A stretch of DNA of 64,000 nt from Malania oleifera (GCF_029873635.1 NC_080417.1:32786214-32850213); one strand, 5' to 3'; positions 49,544 through 61,803 are shown, counted from the stretch's first letter. Notes: generated by a model from the letters alone, not told the origin. Translations and numbers: made by a program.

Positions 49544-51496
49544 TGATGACAAATACATGAGGAAAAAAATATATATAATGGGTTACGCCTAACAAGGCTT
49601 CCCCTCAATTAATGCATCAAATATTCAATGAAGGACAATATGCTCATGTTCATACACAAAGTGTTTAGCCTGAATCCAAATGAAATATGAAATATGCTCA
49701 TAATGAATATGCTCATGATGTTTCAACCATGACATCAACAACAGTTTCTCCCCCTTTGTATATCTCACCCTTTGCATAACATCAATAACAGTTTTTGCTC
49801 ATTTTTCTTTACTTCTGATTTGTTTTTATTATTTTTGCTCCCGATTTTTCTCCCCCTTTTGACATCAACAAAAAGATGTATAATAATAAGACATGAATGG
49901 ACATACCTTTATGTTCTTCTCCCCTTTGAAATCTTAAAATTTAAATCTTGTTCAACCATTAGATTTTTAAGAGATTTTACTTCTCCCCTTTTTACATCAA
50001 CCATCCCCCTTGCTAATGCATAAGATTCAACAATTATGTGAGGATACCAAATATTGATTGATGTGATATCAAATATGGGCTAATGTTATATCAAATGAGA
50101 ACAAATTTTAATTGATTTGATACCAAATGTGAATTAATGCGAAACTAAAAGTTCATTGATTTGATACCAAGTGATTACATCTTAAGTGAAGTTGCTCCCC
50201 CTGAATTATGTTATCTAATATTATTCTAGGCAACCATGTTTATTTTAGCTCAGAAAAGTATCTCTCCTATTTTATTTATTTAAGCTCATACACATAGTAG
50301 CTTATGCAATTAAAAAATCTCTCCCACTTTAGTGCTCATCCAAAAATTTACTCTATTACATATCTCTCACCTTTTGGATCTTCAAACCAAGTTGTGTTAT
50401 AGATATTTGCTTTAACTACATTCTGAAAAGAATTATAACCAGAGAGACAAACCATACAGAGTCTAATTATATCAATGCATTTCAAAACAAGGTCATATGG
50501 TTAACTCAAGAATATATATATATATATATATATTTTTGATAAAGCACTATATTTTTCATTTAGAGTATTCAATATAATCATCATAATTGAGTGCATGCTA
50601 CAGAAAGTTCACTGTGCATCTAAGCACAAGACATATTGGTAAGCATAATAAGATAAGCAATAATTTCTAGATGCTCCCCCTATGAATTTGAATACTTGCA
50701 TAGATGAAATGAAATGCTTATACTTATCAAGGTTTAATTTCACTACTAGTTCAAAACCATATAAGTAATCATTGTGAAATCTTTTAGACCAACTAGAGTG
50801 ATACTATGATGCACATGAGTTCTTTACACATTTTCTCTCAGAATGGAGCTCAGCTCCCCTAAGTATTTTCAAGCAAGCAACAAGTTTAGTTCAGTATCGT
50901 TTTAAAGCAACACTTATCTGGTTAACATGTTGTATCAAATATACACACAAGAATCATACCATTCATGATTTGATACCATATGTACATACAAAATATGATA
51001 CTAAATGTGATTATGCTTATGTTTTAGGGCCATAGTATTTTCAAGCTACTTTGCTCCCCTCCAGTTATACCCTTATCATATTCTTGTATCTTTTCCTTGT
51101 AATCATTCTTCACCAGCTTAGCCGAGTGTTCTAATATTTCTAATGATTTTTACTTGACTTTACCAACTTTAACTTAGAGGACCAACAAGTCATAAACAAT
51201 TCTACTACAGGTTCATAAGCCTATATTGCCTCTTTTCTTATGGATTTCAATGCATAGGTCTCCTAGTCATTTGCATTATCATATAGATTGAAACCTATAG
51301 CATATAGCTTAGCTATTTGACACATTCAAACTCTTCTAATAGATTTGACTTGAAGTTTGAGAGCTTGTGAAATGAGATTTTGCAAATACTCTTAACATTT
51401 TAATTATCATTAAGTTTAGAAGAATATTCATTATGTGTGGACAATATTCAAAATATTTTCGTGGAAGCGAATATATCCAACTACATAGGCCAAAGA
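49544..51496 (-). other. Non-coding 3' part of the Sirevirus-like element
   Basis: AT-rich, with repeated purine tracts (minus strand) and a TA repeat at 50515-50532. No RT, integrase or env-like ORF was recognised where pol would be expected. Confidence 0.6.
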
Positions 51497-53492
51497 TGTA
51501 ATAGCCTAAAGAATTTTTAGCATCTCGTCGATGAACACAGGGGATTCATCGATGAGGATATAAGAGGAGCTCGTCAACGAGGACAGGTTTTGTCGACGAG
51601 AAAATACTGAGAGAGGTTTTGGGGCAGTCTGAAATTCATTGACGAGGGAGGAAGTTCATCGAAGAAATTCCTTAAAGACTCATTGATGAGATGACGTGTC
51701 TCATCAACGAATCTAGGGCTATAAATAGTGAAAACCTGGATTAAATTACAGAATTTGGCACATCAATCACTCTTTCTCTCTCTAAAACTCATCTCCCTCC
51801 TTCTCTCTTCGATTCTGGGTCTGTTTTATACCGGATCGACGATCTAAAGCCACCATGACACTCCTAACGAAGTTCTCTGTAAGTTTGTTGGAGCTGATCG
51901 TTGGTGGAGTTGGTTTGGATTTCGTCCCAATATCAGGGTAAGGCATTTTATTTGGTATTTGTCTTTCCCTCAGTTATAAGAAATACAATACATGAAGAAA
52001 TACTGATATTTTGTTCTGGGGGATGTTGTTTTTAGGGTGTTGAGTGGAGAACCTTGTGGGTATAGGGTTAGAGTACAGTAGGGACCTTTCAAAGATAAGG
52101 TAAGGGAAATATGTTATGCTAGGAATTTTTATCAAAGATTTTTACACATATGTATATACAAGCTTATTACCCAGTTTTACAGAATATGAGTTTTAAATAC
52201 TTGTGTGGCCTGAGTAGATATTTATGTGATGAAGAACTTATATAGTTTTTACAGTATGTCATACTATACTGAATACACAGATACAGATAGTATATTACAG
52301 ATATTTATCTAGAACAGTATATTACAGTTTTACTCAGATCAGTATATTACAACTTTATACAATATTTATAGTATGTCATGTTTCCTATTACCATAACATA
52401 TAGAGTATACAGACAGAGTATATAGATAGAGTATACAGACATATATACAGAAATAGCATCAAGATGCTACAGATACAACATACAGAGATTACAATATTTA
52501 TAATACAAAAGATAGCGTTATGGTAATTTTGGAAACATGATGAAAACAGTAAAAGAGTATATATATATATAGTATCAGATCCTTGAGGAATGATTACAAA
52601 AAGATACAGATAAAGAATACAGAGCATGGTACCGTTACTATATACAGATAGAGTGCAACCATATATCTCAGATAGTGTGTGGGTACCGTCAAACTGTGCT
52701 CGGAGAGGATGCAACTCCCTAGTTCGCTGGGTTGAGGGGGCCAGTTTGACGAGGTAGCAACTAGTCCTGCGCCTAGGAGAGTATGCAGTTTGGTCAGGCT
52801 GAGGTAGTGTAGAGTATGATGACTTATCTAGAGGGCCGACCAGATAAAATCCCGCCTATGGGCCGCACAACCCTGTCAAAAGGGGTCAAATCATGACATA
52901 CAAAGTTCTAGGGATAAAGTACAGTTACGTATATGTATACAGTTTTATAATATAAAATGAGTATAGTATGATATTAGCAATATGAAAAGTAAAAAATACA
53001 GATGATACAGTTATATTTTAAATTGAGAAAATGATGGACATGCTTTACAGATTTACTATTTCATTACAGTTCAGTTGTTATTTTAACAGTATGCAACTTA
53101 GTCGTCACACACTAGTAATAGCATATTTCCATTACTGAGCGTCGACTCACCCCATGACTTTAATATTTTTCAGGTGAGCTAGTTGGGCGAGCCGACAAGG
53201 CTCGCGGATGGAGAGTTTATTTGATTACCCTAGATTAGAGGGTAAGTTTGTGCAGGGTTTTGTGTTTTAGGACAAATATTTTGGACAGAGATGTATTATA
53301 TAGAATGGTTTGGAAATACAAATCCCTAGTTGTATAATGTGTATGGATGTATGGATTACGTTTCCGCTGCATAGGTATGATTTGATATTTAGATTTACCC
53401 CGGTGCCTTCCGAGGCTCGAGTTCCATAGCAAGGGGTATCAGAACTGTTAATATATATATATAAAAAATGTCTTAATTTTGAGGTCGTTACA
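51497..53492 (+). mobile_element. Solo LTR, subfamily A, target duplication AAAGA
   Basis: TGTAATAGCC to GGTCGTTACA, 1996 bp, with a perfect AAAGA on both sides (51492-51496, 53493-53497). It has a TCGTCGACGA-like array (51525-51715), TATA (CTATAAATAG, 51719-51728), CT run (about 51770-51783), donor CAGG|GTAAGG (51938), GAGCATGGTACC (52622-52633), the AACCC hairpin (about 52868), TGAG..CTCA (about 53136), acceptor TTTTTCAG (ends 53173) and PBS-like GGTATCAGAA (about 53435) inside the LTR. Confidence 0.93.
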
Positions 53493-53497
53493 AAAGA

Positions 53498-54434
53498 GCA
53501 ATTTTGAATAATATTAATTTTGGAATACTGCTCTTTAGATATTTCTGATTATCCAATTATTAGATGGTACCTTATAAGTATGTCTTCAATATTAAGCAGG
53601 GGTACAACCCTATAATGAATTAATCTTTATCAGATATGATCATGGTATGGTAAAGATTTCTTGTGGAGAATGTTGCTTAATCACATATCAAACTTAGGGA
53701 TTTTTACGTTTTAAGCACAACAGGAATATTCATTAAAAATGTCTTTGTAAACAATTTTATTCCCTTATAGAATGCCCCTGATTTGATTATAACGGGATAT
53801 CTTTTAATACGCACTTGATATATATGGAATTTATGATTATTAGTGCTTGTGGTTAGAATTATGACTGATTCAACCCTTTGAGACTCCAAGAGTGAGTTTA
53901 GGATTAGATGATTTTAATATATGATTTATTCCTAAAGGCTCAGTCTTATGCAATGGGACATGATCTGCTTTACTTAGGATTTTAATATTTAAGCATGTGT
54001 TAAGTACTAAGAGTTATTCGTTAAACAACAATGCTTTAATCCATTTGGAAGTGGATTTATTCTTCAATGTTATGATTTATGTTACTCATTACAAGGATAT
54101 TAGGTTCCTTATATTTTAACAGTTAATCTCTCGATCTTCACCTTGAATACATCTAGATTTGCCTGCTATTCAATGTTTTAACTTTTCACCCAATCATTAC
54201 AATATAAAAGCATTAGGTAATTAGATTGGATATCTTGCTTAGAGAATCATATTGACTTAACTTTTCTCGTAGGACTCTTAGTATAATAATAGTGCAGTAG
54301 ATACACATACTAAGATTTACATACTAAACATATACTATTCCCAAGTATCACAACCCTCTTTTGGTTATGTGGTTGATTTCACTACGATCTCAATCCTAAA
54401 GTCTAAAGAGGAGTTTTTGGGGTTTGTTTGGTAC
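53498..54434 (-). other. Non-coding interior of the Sirevirus-like element, after gag
   Basis: The expected site of protease and integrase, but I see no HHCC, DDE or RT motif in any frame. AT-rich with short random frames. Confidence 0.55.
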
Positions 54435-55783
54435 TCATTTTTCTTTGACTCGCCAAACCTGTTTGAGTTTCACACCTTTCCTTTTAAATGGACAATCAAA
54501 TTTAATGTGTCCTTTATTTTTACGTAATACGCAGGTGGTGTGTGCATACGGACTGGAAGAGGCACTAAAATAGAATTTTGACTCTTTAACAAAATACCCC
54601 ATGTATAGGTTCTTTCTTCTCCCATTTTCAATTCCATTGTAACCTATACCTTTTTTGTCTAAGGTCATCTTTAGGGAATCTAAGAGCTTGTCAAAATTTT
54701 CTTTTCCCTTAGTAAATATGTGGATGATCTTTGCTTGATCCTCTATCTTTCTTTCTAGGTCTTGAATTTTTGAATTCTTTAAGCCTTTACAAACAACTCG
54801 TAATTTTACCAATTCGCCAGTCATTCTATTTGAAATTTTAAGATCTTTAGCATTTCCACTCGAAATCTTGGATCTTAACTCCTTCAGCTTTTTTTCCATC
54901 ATATCATTCTTGTTTTCTAATTTCATGATTTTCAAATCCTTTTCTTTTTAAACCCTAATTTTTTATTCCAAATCTTTCAGTGATGCCTCATTCTTGGTTA
55001 CTAATCTCTTAATCTCTAATTCCTTTTCAATCTTTTCTTTTTATCAAGAAGTATGCAACTCTCGAAACTCTTCTAACTGTTTTGCTAAGTCTTTATTTTC
55101 ACTTTCCAACATAATTTTCTTTTTGGTCATCTTTGTTAACATTTTATAAGCCTTAACAAATTCCTTTTGTAATTCCTCATAAGATGGCATGCTATCATTA
55201 TCAGATTCATCATAATATTCACTACCAGAATTATCACAAGATGTATCACAGTCATTGCATGAATCTTTTTGAGAGTTTGAATAAGAAGTAGAATGAGTAG
55301 AGTGTGCCTCTTCATCAACTAAGACAACTAGGCCACAATTTTCTACTACCTTATCATTTGAGTATGGATCTTCCCAAGTAGAGGACTTCTTTCCTTTGGT
55401 CTCTCCAAATCTCCTATCAAGTTCTTCCCATAACTCCTTAGCACTTTGACATGACTTGATTTCATGAAAAACATTAGTATCTAAACGAAACAATAGAATA
55501 TTCATAGCACCGAATTTTTTTGCATTAATTTTATGTCATTCTCATTCAGCTCATATTCAAATTTAGGAATTTCTACATTATCAACAATTTTCATAAGAAC
55601 TAGGTTTCCTTGATCAATTACTCTCCAAGTTCTCCAATCCATGGATTTGATAAAAATAGTCATTCTCATTTTCCACTCGGTGAAATTTTCACCATAAAAC
55701 ATTGGAGGTCTTGCAGAGATTTTTTCCACACCAAATGGGGATACACCACAATAATCCATCGGGATCTTTTTACAAATTAACAA
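54435..55783 (-). pseudogene. Sirevirus-like gag, broken
   Basis: Start region 55783-55502: ARPPMFYGENFTEWKMRMTIF and IKSMDWRTWRVID, the copia Gag fold. Frameshifts follow to SCQSAKELWEELDRRFGETKG (about 55470), an acidic Ser/Asp-rich part, and coiled coil (54935-54750). The zinc knuckle region reads C-VLRKNKGH-IKFD-C, with Arg in place of the second Cys. It ends KQVWRVKEK at 54435. No protease, integrase or RT motif follows. Confidence 0.85.
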
Positions 55784-55815
55784 TTACGTTTATGTAAACC
55801 CGCTTTAATACCAAT

Positions 55816-58136
55816 TGTTGATTAAGGTGTAATCCCAAGAGGGGGGTGAATTGGGTATTTTAAAAAATTCTTTGAAACTTATTTACCAATCAATCCCTAT
55901 TTCTATGTTTAACTAATTAATGGATGGAATTTGATGTTGATTTGAATTACTAAATAAATAAATTCCCTTTTACCCAATTAAATGCATGTAAAGTTATTGA
56001 ACATACACAAGCAAGCAAAAAATCGAAATACGATGCGGAAAATAAAACGGATAAGGGAAGAGAGAATGCAACCATGATTTTACGAGGTTCAGCAAACCCG
56101 GACTACGTCCTCGCCTTGAGTAACCCACTCAAGGATTCCACTATAATCTCTGCTCCTTAATTTGGAATAGAGCTTCCCTTACAATCCGTTGCTTACAAGA
56201 GGTACAACTCCCTCCTAATCCGCTGCTTACAAGAGGTACAACTCCCTCCTAATCTGCTGCTTACAAGAGATACAACTCTCTCCTCAACCCCGGTTCACAA
56301 ACCGAACCTTGAATACAATTTAATCTGCAAAACACTCAATGTTGTTTCTAACAAAGCTAGTGAGTACAATTCAAAGTCCTAGTACATAGTCATATGATAA
56401 AACTTGAAGCTCAATATGAATGAAACGATAACATCATTTTATGAATGAAATGCTTCAATACACAATTTCTCTCTCTAACCAAAACTCCCAAGTAATGATA
56501 TATTTAGAACGCTTTGGAGAATTTTAGGGTTCTTAGTTCACTTTGCAAAAATGCACAAATATAGTTGATGTGAACTTATTAATAAAAACTTTGTCTTGAA
56601 TATTAAATCAATCAAAATCACAAAGTTTTCTTTCAAGTATTTAATCACACAATGATCTTTGTAATGAGCCAATACATATATATAGATAATGATTTTCAAC
56701 GATCACAAACTGAATATATTGTTTTTCAGAAAATATCCCTCAATAAAATGTATATTTATAAATACCAAGGATATTTAATCAAGCGTTAATATATCTAAAA
56801 TATAGATCCTTTAACAAACACACACTCTAATCAAATCTTTTTAATCAATGATAAAAACCTTTATCATGCAGTGAGATTATCTAGATAATGTATATATAAA
56901 GTTTAGTCACTCTCTATCACTGAACATATTTTAACAATAGAATTCTAAATGAGTGGTTCTTTGAAAAAATATATATTTGAATGACAAAGAAAACTTTTTT
57001 AGGTAATGAACTTGTCAAACAAAATCTCTATATGGTTAAGAATGCTCAAGATCAAATTCTCTAAAGATATTCAATAGCAAGTGATGAGATGAGAAGCTCT
57101 TGAAAAAATATAGCTTGAATCACCAAACCTCAATACCAAGATGAAATACAAAATGTATACGTGAGTTCCCTTTTGATTTTCTAAATTGATTTGCTCAAAG
57201 ACGATGTGTAGAATGAAGTGCAAACAATTGTATATCAATCAGCTCAAGTTTCTTTATTCTCTTTCAATAAGATGTGTTATTCTTTTCTTGTGTGTCTTAG
57301 CATCGTTCTAGGGTTTAGATATTTAGTATTTATAGTGTCTTACCCTTAGAATTGATCTTAACCGTTGGATTAAAAGATAGCTCGCGTGTTTGCTCAATAA
57401 AAATTACATTTTTAATCTTTCCCGCAAGTTCAGACGACTGAGGTTAAGATCCCAGACGACTCAAGTCATTTTATCCTTCAAAAAAATAGCCTGGACACAG
57501 GGTCGGACGACCGAGATCAAGAGTCAGACGACTGAAGTGTCAAGTTTAGACGACCGAGGTCAAGGTTCAGTCATCTGAGGTGCTTCTGCTAGTTTCTATT
57601 TTTCACCCATAAAACTTCAACGACTGAGCTTATTCTTCAGACGTCTGAGGAAATTCTTCAGTCAACCGAACTTAAGGTTCAATCATCTGAAGTTCCCAAT
57701 TTTTGCATATTTACTTTCCAGTTCAAAAATCTGTTTTGCTTTCTTTCTTGGCTCTTTTATAAAATCATTTTTCAGGGTTTTGATGTTAATTCCAAGTCCA
57801 TGAATGTCCCCTAATGATGTTCATGAAATGCATGAGTCTTAAAATCATTCTAAGGTATATGTTGAGCCTCAAATTAAATCATACGAAAATGTAAATACAT
57901 GAGTTCTAAGTACCCATTCTCAAGATGTTCTTGAACTTTGCCGCTTGGATCTTGATTCTCATACTCTTTGAGTTCCATGGATCTTGCCAAGATATGTATG
58001 CTTTACTTTAAGGCTTTCATGACTCGTTATCCTTCCATGCAAGCTTAATATAGTTCTTGTTCACAAATTCAATGCACAGATTAAATACCAAGTGATTTGT
58101 CATTATCAAAACCATATTGGACTCATAGAGTCAACA
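55816..58136 (-). repeat. 5' LTR of the Sirevirus-like element
   Basis: Near-copy of 47208-49527, with the same 32-bp units (about 56188-56285) and TCAGACGACYGA array (about 57425-57690). The PBS lies just left at 55815-55800. Confidence 0.9.
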
Positions 58137-59307
58137 AAATGCATTGGTGTTTACAGAAAACATCCATTCTTCATATAATCGAAAATAATTGTCTTTACAT
58201 CATACACACTTATACAGTTGGAAGTACTTGTTTCATTCTCCTGACGTAAATAGTTCAGTCATTTCATAACATCATTTACATAGACATACAGATATGCATA
58301 AAAGACACCTCATGGGACTAACGCCATGTATAACCCCCGTGGTCAGGGTTGTGCTGCTCGAAGGCTGGACTAAGATCGGGGTGATCAACCCAGACAAAGT
58401 CAATATACACCCGCATCATAACTCCGACTACACAGGCATTCGTAATTTTATTTGCGTGACCTAATTGCCCTACCGTGTCCTGAAAGTTCGAGCTTCCAGG
58501 TATGGTACACCCTCTACCGAGGCTAATCGACATAGAACCACCCACAACACTCTCACAGTATAGTGTGGGTGCACATGGTCACATACATAATTCCTAGCAA
58601 CGGTAATGTGTTCATAACATAATGGTCCATTAAGGTTCCTAAAGCATATCATGCAATTTAAGTAATAAAATCATATTTCATTATCATTTCATATAAAACC
58701 TATCATTTAAAACCTCCGGCCCTTAGCCGTCATATAAAACTCGACTCACAGCCATTAAACATAATCCTAGCCCTCGTTGCCGTAAACATCATCTTGGCCC
58801 TCGCGGCTGAAAACATAATCCTGTACTTTCATAAGCAATTCTTGTATTTCACAAACATTTATCATTTCGGTTACAAAAAGTACATACATATCATTCACCT
58901 GCCACACAACTTCCTGTACTTTGAACATAGCCCGAAGGCAACCAAGAAAACATAGCATAAATAGTTTAAAACATAAAACTGAGCTTTCCACCATTCGTTT
59001 TAATGAAAATACCATAACATATCCTAGGTTTGAAAACGGATCTTTTGAACGGTTGGTTTTAGAAATTTCAACTGAAAACCTAAATATACTTACTTCATAA
59101 ACATTTCAAATGGTTCAATTTCATTAAAAAGCTTACTTAACTTAATCCCCTTACCTATTTCTGAAAAAGAATCCAAAATGCTTGAAAAATGAACCCTAGC
59201 TTTTTCACGAGATCAAGATCTGCTCTGCTAGGATTGTAGATGTTCACCCCCAGACCCTTGTGGTAACTTCTGATCGTCAATTCAGGTGACGAACGACAAA
59301 GAAACCG

Positions 59308-59365
<58 letters not shown>

Positions 59366-59722
59366 CGTGGTTCTAGAGAGAGAGAGAGATTTAGCTTTCT
59401 TAATGAAGAAGCAAACAAAAATCCTATTTATAGACTCTTGACCCAGTCAAATTCGTTGACAAAGTGGCACCTTCATCGATGAGTTACAGAAGGCCGTTTG
59501 TCGAGGAAATAAGGCCTTCGTTGACGAACCTAAACCTGATATTTTTGGCCATTCTATATCTCTTCGTCGAGGAGACTTTAAATTTCAGCGATGAACCACA
59601 TAAGGGCCTTTGTCAACAAGAACATGGACCTTGTCGACGAAGCCTACTGCTCCCTCTGTTTTTTTTTTTTAAATTTTCTTTTCTTATTTAATTTCCTTAT
59701 TTTCCTGGTTCAGGTCTCTACA

Positions 59723-59860
59723 TGAGAGTAGTTCTCCATCAGTCTCACTAAAATCCAAATTTGGTTCCATGGTTTAGCACCAAGAAATCCAATTTCCTCA
59801 ATTATCTCCAAGGCGTGCTTCCTTTGGATAAGGAGATGCTAGTTTTGAGCGAGCCACTTC
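59723..59860 (-). pseudogene. Copia RT C-terminal fragment
   Basis: The minus strand reads IQRKHALEIIEEIGFLGAKP then LMENYS, matching the SQRKYALEILEE..GFLGAKP stretch after the copia RT core. It is the continuation of the fragment at 61804-63072, separated by the inserted solo LTR, and is cut at 59722 by the Tekay LTR end. Confidence 0.82.
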
Positions 59861-60048
59861 TGTAGAGACCCGAAATATGGTGCAAGACCAAACCGTTGAC
59901 AGTTTGGTAAGCTTAAGAAAAACTGTCGATGGTTTTGATTTACTGAGAGTCATTAAAATAAAAATGCGGTAAAAACGGTTTGGTTGTCGACAATTTTTTC
60001 TGGGGCAACAACCTATAAAAGGGAAGGAAGCTTATTTTTTTTAGAAAA

Positions 60049-60091
<43 letters not shown>

Positions 60092-60557
60092 GGGTTCGAT
60101 TTCTCTCTCTTTGTCCTCAATTTCTCTCCATTTTTAGGCCAAATTGAAAAGCTAACACCACTTCAGGATCCTAACTCAAATCCTCAGCATTTGAATCGGA
60201 GCAGATTCATCGTTTGGGCATCCTAAACACCACTCCAAGGGATAAGGTAAGGGGAATAGATTATGTCAGTTATTTTTGGAAATTTAACCGATTAAAAAGG
60301 AGTATGCGATTACATGAACATTATATATGATTTTCTGAATATTTAGGTATATGGATATGGTGATTTGGATTATTATGTATGTATTTAGGAAAAACTAAAG
60401 GGAGTAGGATAATCATCTCACTTTTCTTATTAAACATGTATTTTGAGTTATATAAAATTATGGAGATGATCATAACCTTGTTTTCAGTGAAATAAATTTT
60501 ACCTGGGCTAATTACATTATAAATTATCACTCAAATAGTGTGACAAGAGGAATAATT

Positions 60558-60710
60558 ATGATATGACAATTTTATACTAAGTTATGATATGATGGTTTTA
60601 TACCGATTATGACATGATAGTTTTATTCTGAGACACGATATGACGATTTATACCGATTATGATATGACAGTTTTATACTGAGATATGAAATGACGGTTAT
60701 GACAGGATTT
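60558..60710 (+). repeat. Minisatellite in the subfamily C LTR
   Basis: Imperfect units of about 25 and 50 bp built on GATATGACRGTTTTATACYGA. Confidence 0.75.
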
Positions 60711-61413
60711 ATACGGACTTGTGAATATGACATGTTTTATACTGAATTTTGAAACGAGATCATGTTACTGTTTTATGTTATAAATGGTACTATATGGTAT
60801 AAGAACTCTGATGGACCAATTATGTTAAGAGCACGGTACCATAGCTAGTATGATATGCCAATGCAACCACACTAAGAGTGTGGTGGATGGATAGTCGATT
60901 GGGCTTGAGAAGAGCAGAGTACCTCCCTAGAGTCTGGACCAGGCTGGGTAGGCCAATCGTACTTATAGACGAATATATTTGACTTAGCCTGGTGGTGGAC
61001 CAGCCATGGCTAAGTTCAGTCTTCAGACTGCACAACTCGATCGTGTGGGGTTATTACATGATGATATATGATTGTCCACTTCAGGGAAATTCTTTTATGT
61101 ATATATGATGATTTACGTACACAGAGAAATTTATGACGACAAAGCATGTTTTTGAAAAGAAAGTTTGTATTTTCAAATGTATAGGTGTGAGTATAGTTTT
61201 ACATAATTTCTCAGTTAAGGTTAATTATTTAATGGATACATTTTTACTACACTAAAACTCATGTTGCCACACACCGATGATAATTTATTCCGTCTTACTG
61301 AGAAGTATCTCACTCCAATAATCTCAACATTTCAGGAATATAAAGAACCAAGCCTAGAGAGCTCCGTGGCGGAACTAGATAGTGTTGATTAAAGTAAGTG
61401 CATGTGAGACACT

Positions 61414-61416
<3 letters not shown>

Positions 61417-61490
<74 letters not shown>
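61417..61490. repeat. (AT)n(GT)n microsatellite
   Basis: AT repeat to about 61448, then GT repeat to 61490, within the subfamily C LTR. Confidence 0.95.
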
Positions 61491-61495
<5 letters not shown>

Positions 61496-61803
61496 GATAT
61501 GTTTTGTCTATTTGGGATTTATTGTGGATGTTTGGAGATACATGGGTAATTATGAAAGGTTTAGTACTCTGGTATAGTTTTTTTGGTATGAAGTATTTTC
61601 GTTGCATGTTTAAAATGAATTATGGACAGGTGTACCCGGTACCCCACTTTAGGTTCGGGTCATTATGGTTATGATATCAGGGATTATGTGTATTATGATA
61701 TGAGAAAATTTTTAGGCGTCACAATTGTGGTATCAAAGATTATCATAGGGATTTATGTATGGTAAAGTAGCACTTTGAGCCCTATCGGGTTTGAGGAGCT
61801 ACA

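Larger units (their letters stand above)
47208..58136 (-). mobile_element. Sirevirus-like Ty1/copia element without pol
   Basis: LTRs of 2320 bp (47208-49527) and 2321 bp (55816-58136) are very similar. Flanks ACATG (47203-47207) and AAATG (58137-58141) fit a target duplication with one change. On the minus strand the PBS is TTGGTATTAAAGC after the 5' LTR and the PPT is AAAAAAGGGAGAGAT before the 3' LTR. The interior has gag only. Further GGGGGAG-type purine tracts upstream of the 3' LTR (about 49747, 49849, 49917, 49982, 50003, 50194, 50672) resemble the repeated PPTs of Sireviruses. A solo LTR (51497-53492) is nested inside. Confidence 0.88.
37271..59722 (-). mobile_element. Minus-strand Tekay-like Ty3 element with nested insertions
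   Basis: From right to left: 5' LTR (59722-46787, split), PBS, gag, protease, RT, RNase H, integrase, chromodomain, PPT (37652-37642) and a 371-bp remnant of the 3' LTR (37641-37271). The PBS on the minus strand is TGGTATTAGAGCC, just outside the 5' LTR. Insertions: solo LTR 40662-44579 in RT, and a Sirevirus-like element 47208-58136 in the 5' LTR. The 3' LTR is cut where the forward element's LTR ends (37270/37271). All ORFs are broken. Confidence 0.9.
46787..59722 (-). mobile_element. 5' LTR (about 2.0 kb) of the minus-strand Tekay element, split
   Basis: Consists of 59722-58137 and 47207-46787. On the minus strand it starts TGTAGAGACC, carries TCGTCGACGA-like repeats (about 59640-59450), TATA (CTATAAATAGG near 59430), a GA/CT run (about 59395-59310), donor ATAG|GTAAGG (59154), a minisatellite (about 58815-58700), hairpins (about 58340 and 47150), acceptor CTTTTCAG (47128-47127) and end TTACA. 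Confidence 0.85.
59861..61803 (+). mobile_element. Solo LTR, subfamily C, inserted in copia RT
   Basis: Starts TGTAGAGACCC and ends GAGCTACA, so TGTAG and CTACA are exact inverted ends. Flanks ACTTC (59856-59860) and ACTTT (61804-61808) are a target duplication with one change, and the copia RT reading resumes across it. It has TATA (CTATAAAAGGG, about 60012-60022), a CT run (60053-60090), donor AAG|GTAAGG (60247), a minisatellite (about 60558-60710), GAGCACGGTACC (60829-60840), a TGAGA..TCTCA hairpin (about 61299) and acceptor ATTTCAG (ends 61335). Confidence 0.85.

Noticed and set aside
59861..61723. Reading 59861-61723 as a 5' LTR followed by a PBS (TGGTATCAAAGA)
   Set aside because: The target duplication ACTTC/ACTTT and the resumed copia RT place the end at 61803; the PBS-like string is internal, as in other LTRs here.
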